In this document: positions 7,926 to 16,503 of the stretch, piece by piece
Position numbering within the stretch: the stretch's first letter is position 1
How the letters are laid out: every line of letters begins with the position of its first letter
Program-made: the position numbers and the translations under genes
The notes under the pieces: model-generated
Database searches by the model: none
What the model saw: the letters and a program-made list of their open reading frames with translations, nothing else
What the model was told of the DNA's origin: nothing
Origin: Methyloferula stellata AR4
Lineage (GTDB): Bacteria; Pseudomonadota; Alphaproteobacteria; Rhizobiales; Beijerinckiaceae
Assembly: GCF_000385335.1 (NCBI RefSeq)
Contig: NZ_ARWA01000001.1
Span: 1,256,001 to 1,320,000 of the forward strand
Direction: 5' to 3'
DNA length: 64,000 nt

Positions 7926-8897
7926 TTGTCCGAGTTCGACCTTTTGATGCCGGCATTCCTCACCGATTTCCTGGTGGATGGGCTTTCCAAGAACCACACG
8001 CTTCATAAGCTTTGGGAGGCGCCCGATCCGGCCGCCAAAATCAGCGCGGTCAAGGATCGCGTGCGGGCTCTGATCAGCGGCGGCATCGGCCGGTTCAAGG
8101 TGACGGCCGATTTCATCGCGCAATTTCCAAATCTCGAAGCCATCTTCCATATGGGCGTCGGCTATGATCTCGTCGATGCGGCCTATGCCGGCGCGCATGG
8201 GATCATCGTCACCAATACGCCGGGCGTCCTCGACGAGGACGTGGCCGACATCGCCATGGCGCTCCTGCTCGATGCGACGCGCCAGATCCCGCAAAGCGAC
8301 GCTTTTCTGCGCTCAGGCAAATGGCTTACCGGCACGTATCCGCTGACCGCGACCTTGCGAGGCCGCACCATGGGCATTTTAGGTCTTGGCCGCATCGGCA
8401 AGGCCATCGCCAAGCGGGCAGAGGCTTTCGATCTGAAGATCGCCTATCACGGCCGCACGCAGCAGGCAGGCGTCGCCTATCCCTATTATGCGACCCCCAT
8501 CGCCTTGGCCGCGGCCTGCGATGTCTTGATGGTCGTCGCGCCGGGCGGCGCGGAGACAAAGCATATTGTGAATAAAGCGGTGCTCGAAGCGTTGGGACCG
8601 GACGGCATTTTGATTAATGTCGCGCGGGGCTCGCTGGTCGACGAAGCGGCTTTGATCGAGGCTTTGCAGACAGGCAAAATTCTCGCCGCCGGCCTCGATG
8701 TTTTTGAGTTCGAGCCCAAGGTTCCGCAGGCTTTGATCGACTGCCAGAATACGGTGCTGCTGCCGCATGTCGGCTCGGCCACGCATTACACGCGCCAAGC
8801 CATGGCGCAGCTTGTCATCGACAATGTTGCGTCATGGACGTCGGGCAAGGGGCCTTTGACGCCGGTCGCGGAAACGCCTTGGCAGCGGCTGAATTAG
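7926..8897 (+). CDS. D-isomer-specific 2-hydroxyacid dehydrogenase
   Basis: An NAD(P)-dependent dehydrogenase of the D-2-hydroxyacid family (323 residues from a TTG at 7926; ATG at 7947 or 7863 also in frame). GAGG at 7912-7915 is spaced ten bases from the TTG, which is why that start is listed. The nucleotide-binding motif is GILGLGRIGKAIAKR; catalytic Arg lies in INVARGSLVDE, Glu in AAGLDVFEFEP and His in LLPHVGSATHYT. It follows the ABC permease by under 100 bases on the same strand and may belong to the same pathway, reducing or oxidising a hydroxyacid released from the imported compound; that link is inference. Confidence 0.88.
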   Translation: MSEFDLLMPAFLTDFLVDGLSKNHTLHKLWEAPDPAAKISAVKDRVRALISGGIGRFKVTADFIAQFPNLEAIFHMGVGYDLVDAAYAGAHGIIVTNTPGVLDEDVADIAMALLLDATRQIPQSDAFLRSGKWLTGTYPLTATLRGRTMGILGLGRIGKAIAKRAEAFDLKIAYHGRTQQAGVAYPYYATPIALAAACDVLMVVAPGGAETKHIVNKAVLEALGPDGILINVARGSLVDEAALIEALQTGKILAAGLDVFEFEPKVPQALIDCQNTVLLPHVGSATHYTRQAMAQLVIDNVASWTSGKGPLTPVAETPWQRLN

Positions 8898-8918
8898 GGC
8901 GGCGGCATCGATGTGAGC

Positions 8919-9024
8919 GTCATGCCCGGCCTTGTGCCGGGCATCCACGCGCAGACCTTGATCAACGATCGAAGAGGTGGAGAAGCGTTTAAACGTGGAT
9001 GGCCGTGACAAGCACGGCCATGAC
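8919..9024. repeat. BIME-like pair of palindromic repeats (family A, copy 2)
   Basis: Left unit ATGCCCGGCCTTGTGCCGGGCAT (about 8922-8944) followed by CCACGC; right unit ATGGCCGTG-acaag-CACGGCCAT (8999-9021), a perfect 9-bp stem preceded by CGTGG. The ends are GTCATG and CATGAC as in the other copies. It lies between the convergent dehydrogenase and nifK genes and probably also serves as a bidirectional transcript end. Confidence 0.75.
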
Positions 9025-9064
9025 ACTGTTAAGTGGCCGCCAGATCATCCGGCGATTGGCGGTG

Positions 9065-10624
9065 CTACCGGATAATATCGAAGCTGTAATCGCTCATCGA
9101 CGGTACGATGGAATTGTTGTCGATTTCGGCGAAGATCGTGTCGAGCAATTGGACGAGCACGTTCAACCCGCCCTGATATCCCCACAGCGGATAGCGGTGA
9201 TGATGATGCCGGTCGAAAATCGGGAAGCCGATGCGGATTAGCGGCGTGCCCGTATCCCGGTGAAGATATTTTCCATAAGTATTGCCGATCAGGAAATCGA
9301 CCGGCTCGGTGAAGAGCAGCGAACGCATGTGCCAGAGATCGCGATTGCCGTAGACATGGCAATTCGCACCGAAAGGCGAGGTGTCGAAGAGAGCTCGGAC
9401 CTTTTCCTCCCACTCTTTGCCGCCGTTCGACGACAGAACGTGGACCGGTTCGGCGCCGAGCTCCATGAGGAAAGCCGCGAGGCCGAGGCAGAGATCCGGA
9501 TCGCCGTAGATCGCGAATTTCTTGCCGTGAACATGCGCGCTCGAATCCGCCATCGCATCGACGAGGCGGCCGCGTTCCATGCGCAATTGATCGGGGATGG
9601 CCTTGCCCGTGACGCGCGAGATTTCGAGCAGAAGCCGGTCGGTCGCGCCGACGCCGACGGGGCAATTGAAGTTCAAGACATCCTGGCCATGCGCCTTGAC
9701 GAAGGTCTGGGTCTTGATCGTGCTATATTCCTGCAGCGAGATCGTCGCTTTGGCGTTCAAAGCGGCGGCGGTCTGCTCGGCCGAGGTGCCGCCGTCGAAC
9801 ATGCGGAAGGTTCCGTCGGTCGGCGTGTCCCAGATGTCGCTATTGTCGGCGAGGATCGTGTAGTCGAAGCCCATCAAGTCGAAGATGCGCTTCAACTCGC
9901 GCAGATTGCCGACCGTATAGGGGTCGAAGCCGCCGATGAAATTGACGCTCTCGTCCGGCTCGCGCACGAGTTTGGGAACAGTGCCCGCTTTGCCATCCCA
10001 GAAATATTCCAAAATGCCCTTCAGCATATTGTCGTAGCCGGTGATATGGCTGCCGACGAAGGCGGGCGTATGCGCGAAGGGAATATTATAGTCCATCGGG
10101 ACCGAGCCCTTTTCGCGCGCGGTCTTGATGAAGGCGTTGAGGTCATCGCCGATGACTTCCGCCATGCAGGTCGTCGAGACCGAGATCATCGCGGGCTTGT
10201 AAAGGTTGTAGGTATTGGCGAGCCCGTCGATCATATTGGTCAGGCCGCCGAAGACGGCGGCGTCTTCCGTCATCGAAGAAGAGACGCAGGAAGCCGGCTC
10301 CTTGAAATGGCGCGACAGGTGGCTGCGATAATAGGCGACGCAGCCTTGCGAGCCATGCACGAAGGGCATGGTGCCTTCAAAGCCCGACGAGGCGAAGACC
10401 GCCCCCAAGGGTTGGCAGGCCTTGGCCGGGTTCACCACCAGGGCCTCGCGGGCGAAGTTCTTCTCGCGATATTCGACAGTCTTGGTCCATTCCACGACCC
10501 GCTGGACTTCATCATCGGCAATCGCGTTTTCGAATTGCTTCTTCTTATTGGCCAGCATTTCCCTGTATTCGGGCTGTTTGAACAAGTCGAAATGGTCGAG
10601 TACGTAATCCGAATTCTGAGGCAT
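9065..10624 (-). CDS. nifK: Nitrogenase molybdenum-iron protein beta chain
   Basis: A full-length, 519-residue NifK, one half of the MoFe protein that holds the P-cluster and interacts with the Fe protein during N2 reduction. P-cluster Cys ligands fall at 70 ([10 protein letters not shown]), 95 (GSQGCVAYY) and 153 ([12 protein letters not shown]), the same numbering as Azotobacter vinelandii NifK. Position 188 is Ala (HTPAFVGSH) and 99 is Tyr, the combination described for the tyrosine-coordinated P-cluster of Gluconacetobacter diazotrophicus. The C-terminus (DYSFDIIR) is intact. No nifH, nifD or other nif gene is adjacent: upstream are about 810 bases without a gene, downstream a convergent dehydrogenase. 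VnfK and AnfK are shorter at the N-terminus, so this is the Mo form. Confidence 0.96.
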   Translation of the reverse strand: MPQNSDYVLDHFDLFKQPEYREMLANKKKQFENAIADDEVQRVVEWTKTVEYREKNFAREALVVNPAKACQPLGAVFASSGFEGTMPFVHGSQGCVAYYRSHLSRHFKEPASCVSSSMTEDAAVFGGLTNMIDGLANTYNLYKPAMISVSTTCMAEVIGDDLNAFIKTAREKGSVPMDYNIPFAHTPAFVGSHITGYDNMLKGILEYFWDGKAGTVPKLVREPDESVNFIGGFDPYTVGNLRELKRIFDLMGFDYTILADNSDIWDTPTDGTFRMFDGGTSAEQTAAALNAKATISLQEYSTIKTQTFVKAHGQDVLNFNCPVGVGATDRLLLEISRVTGKAIPDQLRMERGRLVDAMADSSAHVHGKKFAIYGDPDLCLGLAAFLMELGAEPVHVLSSNGGKEWEEKVRALFDTSPFGANCHVYGNRDLWHMRSLLFTEPVDFLIGNTYGKYLHRDTGTPLIRIGFPIFDRHHHHRYPLWGYQGGLNVLVQLLDTIFAEIDNNSIVPSMSDYSFDIIR

Positions 10625-11270
10625 GATGAAGTTCCAATCCTATACTTGAAGGGACATCCTGGTGTCAGAAGCGATGCGGGCGCTGAAGGGCGGTCTTTTC
10701 CTGATATTCGCGCGTCACAAAGGGCGCGTTTATCGAGCACCGCGCCGGTCGTAACGGCGTAGATCATTGATCGCTCGACGGTATCCGCCGGTTTTGGCGT
10801 AGTATGACTATATAGCGACTAACGCTGTTTTTTGGTCAAGTTACATCGCAAAATGTTATTTTTACTTCAAAAATTGACATTTTTGTTTAGTCTATTTCAA
10901 AATGTCGGATGTGTACTGTCGAATGAACTACATTGGTGCCGGCGTGGCGCCTCGTTTGAAGGTAAAATGACAGACGTGGCGTCGGCTTTGTGATCTTGCC
11001 TGCAAGTGCTCCGGTCCCGTCGGCGCGATTTCTGTGTCGATTTCGACAATCTTGTTATGGTTGGTACGAAAGCTGTGGACGTATCGGTTCATCTGTCGTT
11101 TTCAGGACGGGAAGAAACCGGACGCATCTGCGCGGAAAAAGCGGAGGGAAGGCGATTTGCCGCAAGGATTTTCGCGGGCTTTGCCGCAGCCGATTCCCTT
11201 TTTCGATTCCGATTCGATACGCCGCCCGCGCGGCGCGGCGTTAAATTGGAAAGGCAGGGCGCGGCGCTTT
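10625..11270. other. Long AT-rich intergenic region upstream of nifK
   Basis: There is no convincing gene in this stretch; three overlapping short frames at 10990-11330 have no recognisable product and no ribosome site. The part 10795-10960 is strongly AT-rich against a GC-rich background and probably holds the nifK promoter. Reading the minus strand, TTGACC (10839-10834) and TATATA (10814-10809) are spaced 19 bases, a weak vegetative-type promoter. I found no good -24/-12 sigma-54 element. No nifD remnant could be recognised. Confidence 0.6.
10917..10932. promoter_or_regulatory. Candidate NifA upstream activator site TGT-N10-ACA
   Basis: The sequence TGTCGAATGAACTACA fits the NifA consensus TGT-N10-ACA exactly and lies about 290 bases upstream of the nifK start, a usual distance for such sites. 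A match of this kind is expected by chance roughly once per 4 kb, and no matching -24/-12 promoter was found, so it is only suggestive. Confidence 0.35.
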
Positions 11271-11386
11271 AGAGCATGCTGCGAAAAACTGTGCGCGGTT
11301 TTTCGCGCAAAGCATGCTCTACATTTTTGAATCTAGATCATCTTATCTGCTTTTAGGTGTTTCGACCTAAAAGCAGGATGATCTAG
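11271..11386. repeat. Dispersed two-hairpin repeat (family B, copy 1)
   Basis: Outer hairpin AGAGCATGCT ... AGCATGCTCT encloses GCGGTTTTTCGC; a second hairpin pairs CTGCTTTTAGGT with ACCTAAAAGCAG inside TAGATCATC ... GATGATCTA. The same element in reverse orientation occurs at 50154-50272. Confidence 0.8.
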
Positions 11387-11436
11387 CCAAATCAGTCCGA
11401 ATCACGTCATGACTGCCATGATCGAAGGGGTGAACC

Positions 11437-12270
11437 ATGCGCAGGGTGCCGAAAGATCGAAACCTCTCGCCAAAAGCGCGGTCCCGCTTTTTGGGTCTGG
11501 GCCTCGCCTTCGGATTTTGGGTCGGGGCGGCGCATGCGGCCGCCGTTCTCGCAAATCCTATGGCGGCAGCCGGCCAATGGGACATCACGCTTGCCGATTC
11601 CAATCGTAGCTGCCGGATGACCTTACGGGCGGAGGCGGCGGGTTCTCCCGCGGTCACCATGCCGGCCGGCTGCAGGCGCGCTTTGCCCATCCTTGCCAAT
11701 GTCGGCACGTTCGACATACCGCGCGCCGATCACATCGCTTTGGCGGATCAGGCCGGCAAGCCTGTCTTGGATTTCGCCGAGGATGGAAAGCTCTCCTTCA
11801 TTGCCAATGGACCGGAAGGCGAGACCTATCATCTCGTCGCGATTTCGGGCCCCTTCGTGCAGAGCGAGCGCGTCGCGCAAGCGGCGCCCAAGCCGCCGGG
11901 CTTCCAGACGGTCGAGACCAAACCGGCCGAGTCGGGCGCCATGCCGAGCCGCATCACCTCGGCCATGAAACCCGGCGATCTCGCCGGCCGCTATGCCGTG
12001 CTGCGCGATGATAATAAAGACACGGGCTGCATGATCACGCTCGACGACAAGGCGCGCGCGGCCAAGGGCGGCTTCAGGGCGACGCTGGCGCCAGCCTGCC
12101 GCGATCAAGGCATCGTCATCTTTGATCCCATGGGATGGCAGCTCTTGGGCGGACGGCTGGTGCTCACCGCGCGCAAGGGTCACACGACCCATCTCGATCT
12201 GCAGCAAAACAGCACCTGGGCCAAAGACCCGAAAGAGGGCAAGGGTCTCAGCTTGAAGAAGCTTCAATAA
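11437..12270 (+). CDS. AprI/Inh family (metalloprotease-inhibitor-like) periplasmic protein, two domains
   Basis: A 277-residue secreted protein. An N-terminal signal region with AAHAA cleavage is followed by two copies of the AprI/Inh beta-barrel: the first around residues 45-125 (GQWDITLADSNRSCRMTL), the second around 185-265 (AGRYAVLRDDNKDTGCMITL, then GWQLLGGRLVLTARKG). Each copy keeps the Cys pair typical of the fold. Family members such as Inh and AprI inhibit secreted serralysin metalloproteases in the periplasm; no protease gene is nearby, so the target is unknown. AAGGGG lies upstream of the ATG. Confidence 0.78.
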   Translation: MRRVPKDRNLSPKARSRFLGLGLAFGFWVGAAHAAAVLANPMAAAGQWDITLADSNRSCRMTLRAEAAGSPAVTMPAGCRRALPILANVGTFDIPRADHIALADQAGKPVLDFAEDGKLSFIANGPEGETYHLVAISGPFVQSERVAQAAPKPPGFQTVETKPAESGAMPSRITSAMKPGDLAGRYAVLRDDNKDTGCMITLDDKARAAKGGFRATLAPACRDQGIVIFDPMGWQLLGGRLVLTARKGHTTHLDLQQNSTWAKDPKEGKGLSLKKLQ

Positions 12271-12576
12271 GCCTTCGAACGGTCCACGCCGCCCGCATCC
12301 GAAACGGGGCGCGCGTCTCGAAGCATGAGGGTTTCAAGCATGGCCTTGTCAACGGACATCCGGCTCCGCAAATCCCTGATTTGATTCGACGGCAAAGTGC
12401 TTTAGTGTGCGCTGCCGCGAAGCCTGCTTGCAGGCAGAGCGGGATGAGGAAAAGTGTAAGCGGTTTTCCGCCCGCATCCCGCTCTAGGTTTTAAAATCGA
12501 TCACGTTCATGATTTTTGATTGATTTGATCAAAAATCATGGTGATCTTCCGCGTTTCCAGATCTTTAGGGAACAAA
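12271..12576. other. Intergenic region with family C repeat
   Basis: The gap before the lysyl-tRNA synthetase gene. Apart from the repeat at 12437-12546 and the TTAGGG ribosome site just before 12577, nothing recognisable was seen. Confidence 0.6.
12437..12546. repeat. Dispersed two-hairpin repeat (family C, copy 1)
   Basis: First hairpin AGAGCGGGATG ... CATCCCGCTCT around GCGGTTTTCCGC; second hairpin CATGATTTTTGAT ... ATCAAAAATCATG bounded by GATCAC and GTGATC. Related copies are at 15468-15554 and 45359-45463. It ends 30 bases before the lysK start. Confidence 0.8.
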
Positions 12577-14280
12577 ATGTCCTCTGCCGAACTGCCGGCC
12601 ACGGAGCCGCTTTCCTTTTTCGAGGCCCTCGCCCGGGCGAATGCCTGGCCGTTCGAAGAAGCGCGCAAGCTCGTCAAAAAGATCGAGCGCACAGGGCAGA
12701 CGGAAGTTTTGTTCGAGACCGGCTATGGCCCCTCGGGTCTGCCGCATATCGGCACGTTCGGCGAAGTGGCGCGCACGACAATGGTGCGCCACGCCTTTCG
12801 CGTGCTGACCGAAGATAAGATCAAGACGCGTCTTCTGGCCTTCTCGGACGATATGGACGGCTTGCGCAAGGTGCCGGACAATATCCCTAACAAGGAGCTT
12901 GTCGCAGCGCATCTCAACAAGCCGCTGACGCAGGTGCCCGATCCCTTCGGCACGCATCCGAGTTTCGGTGCGCATAATAATGCGCGTCTGCGCGGCTTCC
13001 TCGACGCCTTCGGCTTCGATTACGAATTTGCCTCCTCGACCGAATATTATACGTCGGGCCGCTTCGATGCGGCGCTGCTGCGCCTGCTTCAACGCTACGA
13101 AGAGGTGATGGCGATCATGCTGCCGACCTTCCGGCAGGAGCGCGCCGCGACCTATTCGCCCTTCCTGCCGATTCATCCGCAGACCAATATCGTCATGCAA
13201 GTGCCGATCGATGCGACGGATGCCGCGGCCGGCACCATCACCTGGCACGATCCGGAGACGAACGAGGTGTTCGTCACCAAAGTCACGGGCGGCGCCTGCA
13301 AGCTGCAGTGGAAGCCCGATTGGGCGATGCGCTGGTATGCGCTTGGCGTCGATTATGAAATGGCGGGCAAGGATCTGATCGAGTCGGTCAAGCTCTCCGG
13401 CCAGATCGTCAAGGCGCTCGGCGGCGTGCCACCGGAGGGCTTCAATTATGAATTGTTCCTCGACGACAAGGGTCAGAAAATCTCGAAGTCGAAGGGCAAT
13501 GGCCTGACGATCGATGATTGGCTGACCTATGCCAGCCCCGAGAGCCTGTCGCTCTTCATGTATCAGAAGCCGACGGCTGCGAAGCGGCTCTATTTCGACG
13601 TCATCCCGCGCACGGTCGATGATTACCTGGGCTTTCTCGAAGCCTTTCCGCGCCAGGACATCAAGGAACAATTGGGCAATCCGGTCTGGCACATTCATTC
13701 GGGTGCACCGCCCGCGCCCGAAGTGCTGCAGACTTCGGCCGATGGCAAAGGCACGACGATTTCATTCGGCATGCTTTTGAATCTCGCGACCGTTGCCAAT
13801 AGCGAAGATCCGCAAGTTCTTTGGGGCTTTTTGCGCCGCTACGCGCCGAGTGTGACGCCGCAGACGCATCCGCGCCTCGACAGGCTCGTGACTTATGCGG
13901 TGCGTTATTTCCGCGATTTCGTGCGGCCTGCGAAGGTCTATCGTGCGCCGGATGAGGTCGAGCAGGAGGCCTTGCAAAAGCTCTCCGACATGCTCGGCCG
14001 CCTGCCAGAGGGTGCGAGCGCCGAAGCGATTCAAACCGCGCTTTACGATCTCGCGCGGCCGATCCCGCGCTATCAGGATTTGAAAGCAAAGGGCGCGACG
14101 CCGGAGCGGCCCGGCGTCTCCAACGAATGGTTCAACATGCTCTATGCCGTCCTGCTCGGCGAAAGCCGAGGGCCACGCTTTGGCAGTTTCGTCGCGCTTT
14201 ACGGCATTAACGAAACTCAGGCATTGATCGGCGAAGCCTTGAGCGGCGAACTCGTCTCGCGCCACGCGGCGGTTGCGTGA
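12577..14280 (+). CDS. lysK: Lysyl-tRNA synthetase, class I (LysRS1)
   Basis: A 567-residue class I enzyme that charges tRNA-Lys. The HIGH-type motif is seen in [19 protein letters not shown] and the KMSKS-type motif in [13 protein letters not shown]. This archaeal-type LysRS is typical of Alphaproteobacteria in place of the class II enzyme. The ATG at 12577 has TTAGGG six bases upstream; a longer frame from 12538 would begin inside the dispersed repeat and is rejected. Expected in the cytoplasm and essential. Confidence 0.95.
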   Translation: MSSAELPATEPLSFFEALARANAWPFEEARKLVKKIERTGQTEVLFETGYGPSGLPHIGTFGEVARTTMVRHAFRVLTEDKIKTRLLAFSDDMDGLRKVPDNIPNKELVAAHLNKPLTQVPDPFGTHPSFGAHNNARLRGFLDAFGFDYEFASSTEYYTSGRFDAALLRLLQRYEEVMAIMLPTFRQERAATYSPFLPIHPQTNIVMQVPIDATDAAAGTITWHDPETNEVFVTKVTGGACKLQWKPDWAMRWYALGVDYEMAGKDLIESVKLSGQIVKALGGVPPEGFNYELFLDDKGQKISKSKGNGLTIDDWLTYASPESLSLFMYQKPTAAKRLYFDVIPRTVDDYLGFLEAFPRQDIKEQLGNPVWHIHSGAPPAPEVLQTSADGKGTTISFGMLLNLATVANSEDPQVLWGFLRRYAPSVTPQTHPRLDRLVTYAVRYFRDFVRPAKVYRAPDEVEQEALQKLSDMLGRLPEGASAEAIQTALYDLARPIPRYQDLKAKGATPERPGVSNEWFNMLYAVLLGESRGPRFGSFVALYGINETQALIGEALSGELVSRHAAVA

Positions 14281-14313
14281 ATAAGCGGTTAAAATCGAGC
14301 TTTTTTGGCCCCG

Positions 14314-14351
14314 ATTAACGTTAATTGGTAGGGTTAAGCCCCTTTTAACCC
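14314..14351 (+). promoter_or_regulatory. CtrA-type site and palindrome upstream of porin gene 1
   Basis: TTAAGCCCCTTTTAAC (14334-14349) fits the CtrA consensus TTAA-N7-TTAA. It overlaps a 7-bp inverted repeat GGGTTAA/TTAACCC (14331-14351) and is preceded by the palindrome ATTAACGTTAAT (14314-14325). It lies about 80 bases before the porin start. Confidence 0.5.
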
Positions 14352-14428
14352 GTTTCCGGCATCTTCCTTCATCATGTCAGAGCTCACGCCATAAGGCTTC
14401 GTTCGAGCTTCAGAAGGGGATGATCGTT

Positions 14429-15247
14429 ATGGCCAGTTTGAAAGCCACCCTTTGCGCGGGTGTTATCGCTCTTGGTGCGGCCGACCTTGCTCAGGCGGCC
14501 GACCTTCTACCACCGCCTCCGCCGCCGCCGGAACCCGTCGCTTTCGGCAACTGGTACATCCGCGGCGATGTCGGCGTCGGCATCAGCAATCTCTCAAGCC
14601 CGCGTTCGACCTTGAACCCGTTCAATCCGGCGGGAGGCCCGGCACCGGTCATTGCGCGCGTCGGAACCAATATTGGCGACGCGGCGATTGCCGGCGTCGG
14701 CTTCGGCTACCAATTCAACAATTGGATCAGATTCGACGCCACTGGCGAATATCGCACCTCGGCCGCCTATCGGGCGGTCAATACATATACGGCCTTCTGC
14801 ACCGGCGCGAACTTCTGCCAGGATTCCTATACGGCCAATGTGGCGTCCGGCGTCTTCCTCGCCAATGCCTATATCGACATCGGCACCTGGTATGGCGTGA
14901 CGCCTTTCGTCGGCGCCGGTGTCGGCGGTGCGATCCATAAGTTCAGCGGGCTGACGGATATTGGGCTTGGCAGCGGTTTCTCATCAGATCGCAACATAAA
15001 CACCCTCGCCTGGGCGGCGATGGCCGGTCTCGATTTCAACATCACGCCTAATCTGAAGCTCGAAATCAGCTATCGCTATCTCGATATGGGCAAGCTCACG
15101 AGCGGTCCGATCAGCTGCGGAGCGCTCGGCGGGTGCTTCTTCGAAAGACAGTCCTTCAACCTTGCTTCGAACGATGTGCGGATCGGCTTCCGCTATATGT
15201 TCGCTGATCCTGGGCGTCCGGTGCCGCCGCTCATCGCCAAATATTGA
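14429..15247 (+). CDS. Outer-membrane beta-barrel protein, Omp25/Omp31-like (copy 1)
   Basis: A 272-residue outer-membrane protein. The signal peptide ends at AQAADLLPPPPPPP, the ADL/ADM-Pro start typical of rhizobial Omp25/RopB proteins. The barrel shows alternating aromatic strands (NWYIRGDVGVGIS, FGYQFNNWIRFDATGEYR, LEISYRYLDMGKL) and ends in the porin signature DVRIGFRYMF. The ATG at 14429 is chosen over 14420 because AGAAGGGG is correctly spaced only for the former. A paralogue follows at 15580. Such proteins stabilise the envelope or form small pores. Confidence 0.88.
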   Translation: MASLKATLCAGVIALGAADLAQAADLLPPPPPPPEPVAFGNWYIRGDVGVGISNLSSPRSTLNPFNPAGGPAPVIARVGTNIGDAAIAGVGFGYQFNNWIRFDATGEYRTSAAYRAVNTYTAFCTGANFCQDSYTANVASGVFLANAYIDIGTWYGVTPFVGAGVGGAIHKFSGLTDIGLGSGFSSDRNINTLAWAAMAGLDFNITPNLKLEISYRYLDMGKLTSGPISCGALGGCFFERQSFNLASNDVRIGFRYMFADPGRPVPPLIAKY

Positions 15248-15287
15248 AGCTCGCTTTCATCCGAAGACATTCATTTGAAGATATCGA

Positions 15288-15318
15288 TCGGCGGGCCTCT
15301 GGCCCGCCGATTTGTTTT
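15288..15318 (+). terminator. Rho-independent terminator of porin gene 1
   Basis: A perfect 10-bp stem TCGGCGGGCC/GGCCCGCCGA with a TCT loop, followed by TTTGTTTT. It lies about 40 bases after the porin stop codon. Confidence 0.9.
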
Positions 15319-15406
15319 GCGCTGCTTCTTACCGAAAGCTCGAGCGTTTCAGCATTCCATGCGGCATGAGCATGCGCCGTTAAAAATTGCGAACCGCTTC
15401 TTATGG

Positions 15407-15421
15407 TTAAGTGGTGCTTAA
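15407..15421 (+). promoter_or_regulatory. CtrA-type site upstream of porin gene 2
   Basis: TTAAGTGGTGCTTAA is an exact TTAA-N7-TTAA, the binding pattern of the cell-cycle regulator CtrA, about 160 bases before the second porin start. Confidence 0.5.
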
Positions 15422-15467
15422 GAAATAACGTTCACAATTCCTTTCAATCGAAAGCTCCGGTTACGCG

Positions 15468-15554
15468 TCGATCACGATGAAACGTGATCGATTCAAAAGT
15501 TTAGAGCGGGATGCGGGCGGAAACCGCTGCACATTTTTCCCCGTCCCGCTCTAG
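15468..15554. repeat. Dispersed two-hairpin repeat (family C, copy 2)
   Basis: Hairpin TCGATCACG ... CGTGATCGA (15468-15491) followed by AGAGCGGGATG ... CCCGCTCT (15503-15553) with GGCGGAAACCGC inside. The order of the two hairpins is reversed relative to copy 1, so the copy is in the opposite orientation. Confidence 0.75.
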
Positions 15555-15579
15555 AGGCTTTCAGTCAAAGGGATAGACG

Positions 15580-16422
15580 ATGTCGAAATGGGGACATGCG
15601 ATGAGAGCCGCCGGGTTTGGCGCGGCAGCCTATGCATGCGCAGGTGTATCCGCCGGTATCGCCGCCGACATGCCTCTCTTCAACGAAGAACCGACGCCTC
15701 AGACAAAGGTTGAATTTGGCACCGGCTGGTATATTCGCGGCGACCTCGCTTACGCAAACGATTCGCTGCCGCCTATCCTTCCGGATTTGTCGATAGTCTC
15801 AACCGCAAGGCAATCAACCTTTAGCGCGGGCCTCGGCATGGGCTATAAATTCAACAATTGGATCCGCGCGGATCTCGTTGGCGATTACCGTCAACCGAAT
15901 AAGGCGAGTGGTCCGATTGACACGAGGATCTGCACGACACAGCTAACGACAATCGCCAATTTTCCGACGGTAACCGCTAGCGATCTATGCAACGCGCAGG
16001 GAGCGGGAAGCGTGTGGCGATGGGATTTGCTGCAGAATGTCTATTTTGATCTAGGCACATGGTACGGGTTGACGCCTTATGTCGGCGCGGGCGCCGGTTT
16101 GAGCTTCACGCAAGCGAAGAGCACAATCAACTGGTTTATGAGCAATGGCCTACCTTACCATGTGAACACGGACGGATTCTATTTCAACTGGGACAGCGCC
16201 ACGCAGAACGTAACTTATCAATTCGCCTGGGCGCTCATGGCAGGTGTCGCTTATCAATTGACCGATAATGCCTTTCTTGATTTTGGCTACCGCTATGTCA
16301 ATCTCGGCACATACACGACGACATCCGGTATCACTGGCCTGGTCACGAAAAAGAGAGACGATGTTCAAGAATTCCGTTTCGGCGTGAGATATATGATCGA
16401 CGGAATGGGTTCTCTTATGTAG
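15580..16422 (+). CDS. Outer-membrane beta-barrel protein, Omp25/Omp31-like (copy 2)
   Basis: A 280-residue paralogue of the preceding porin: the signal peptide ends near GIAADMPLF, and the strands GWYIRGDLAYANDS, MGYKFNNWIRADLVGDYRQ, FDLGTWYGLTPYVGAGAG and LDFGYRYVNLGTYTT correspond one for one. The C-terminal strand is EFRFGVRYMIDG with a short extra tail, so the terminal aromatic residue is not at the very end. Two Cys residues in the third strand region may form a disulfide. It has its own upstream CtrA-type site. Confidence 0.86.
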   Translation: MSKWGHAMRAAGFGAAAYACAGVSAGIAADMPLFNEEPTPQTKVEFGTGWYIRGDLAYANDSLPPILPDLSIVSTARQSTFSAGLGMGYKFNNWIRADLVGDYRQPNKASGPIDTRICTTQLTTIANFPTVTASDLCNAQGAGSVWRWDLLQNVYFDLGTWYGLTPYVGAGAGLSFTQAKSTINWFMSNGLPYHVNTDGFYFNWDSATQNVTYQFAWALMAGVAYQLTDNAFLDFGYRYVNLGTYTTTSGITGLVTKKRDDVQEFRFGVRYMIDGMGSLM

Positions 16423-16503
16423 CGGGTCGTCACAAAAGCACGAGGCCGACGCGTAACTTGCGCATCAAGCGCGACTGACTGGCTGGGCACTAAGGATGAG
16501 ACG

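Larger units (their letters stand above)
15248..15579. other. Intergenic region between two porin genes
   Basis: It holds a terminator (15288-15318), a CtrA-type site (15407-15421) and a family C repeat (15468-15554), each listed separately. No gene is seen. Confidence 0.7.

Noticed and set aside
10665-10718. Short minus-strand frame upstream of nifK reading VTREYQEKTALQRPHRF, faintly like the [14 protein letters not shown] segment of NifK
   Set aside because: Only about a dozen residues with weak likeness and no supporting nucleotide identity beyond short blocks; chance is the simpler explanation than a nifK duplication scar.
9260-10762. A 500-residue open frame antisense to nifK
   Set aside because: Long antisense frames are normal opposite GC-rich genes; the product has no recognisable domain while the opposite strand encodes a perfect NifK.
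10990-11330. Three overlapping short plus-strand frames between nifK and the inhibitor gene
   Set aside because: Overlapping in all three frames, Arg-rich, no ribosome site or family; they also run into the family B repeat.
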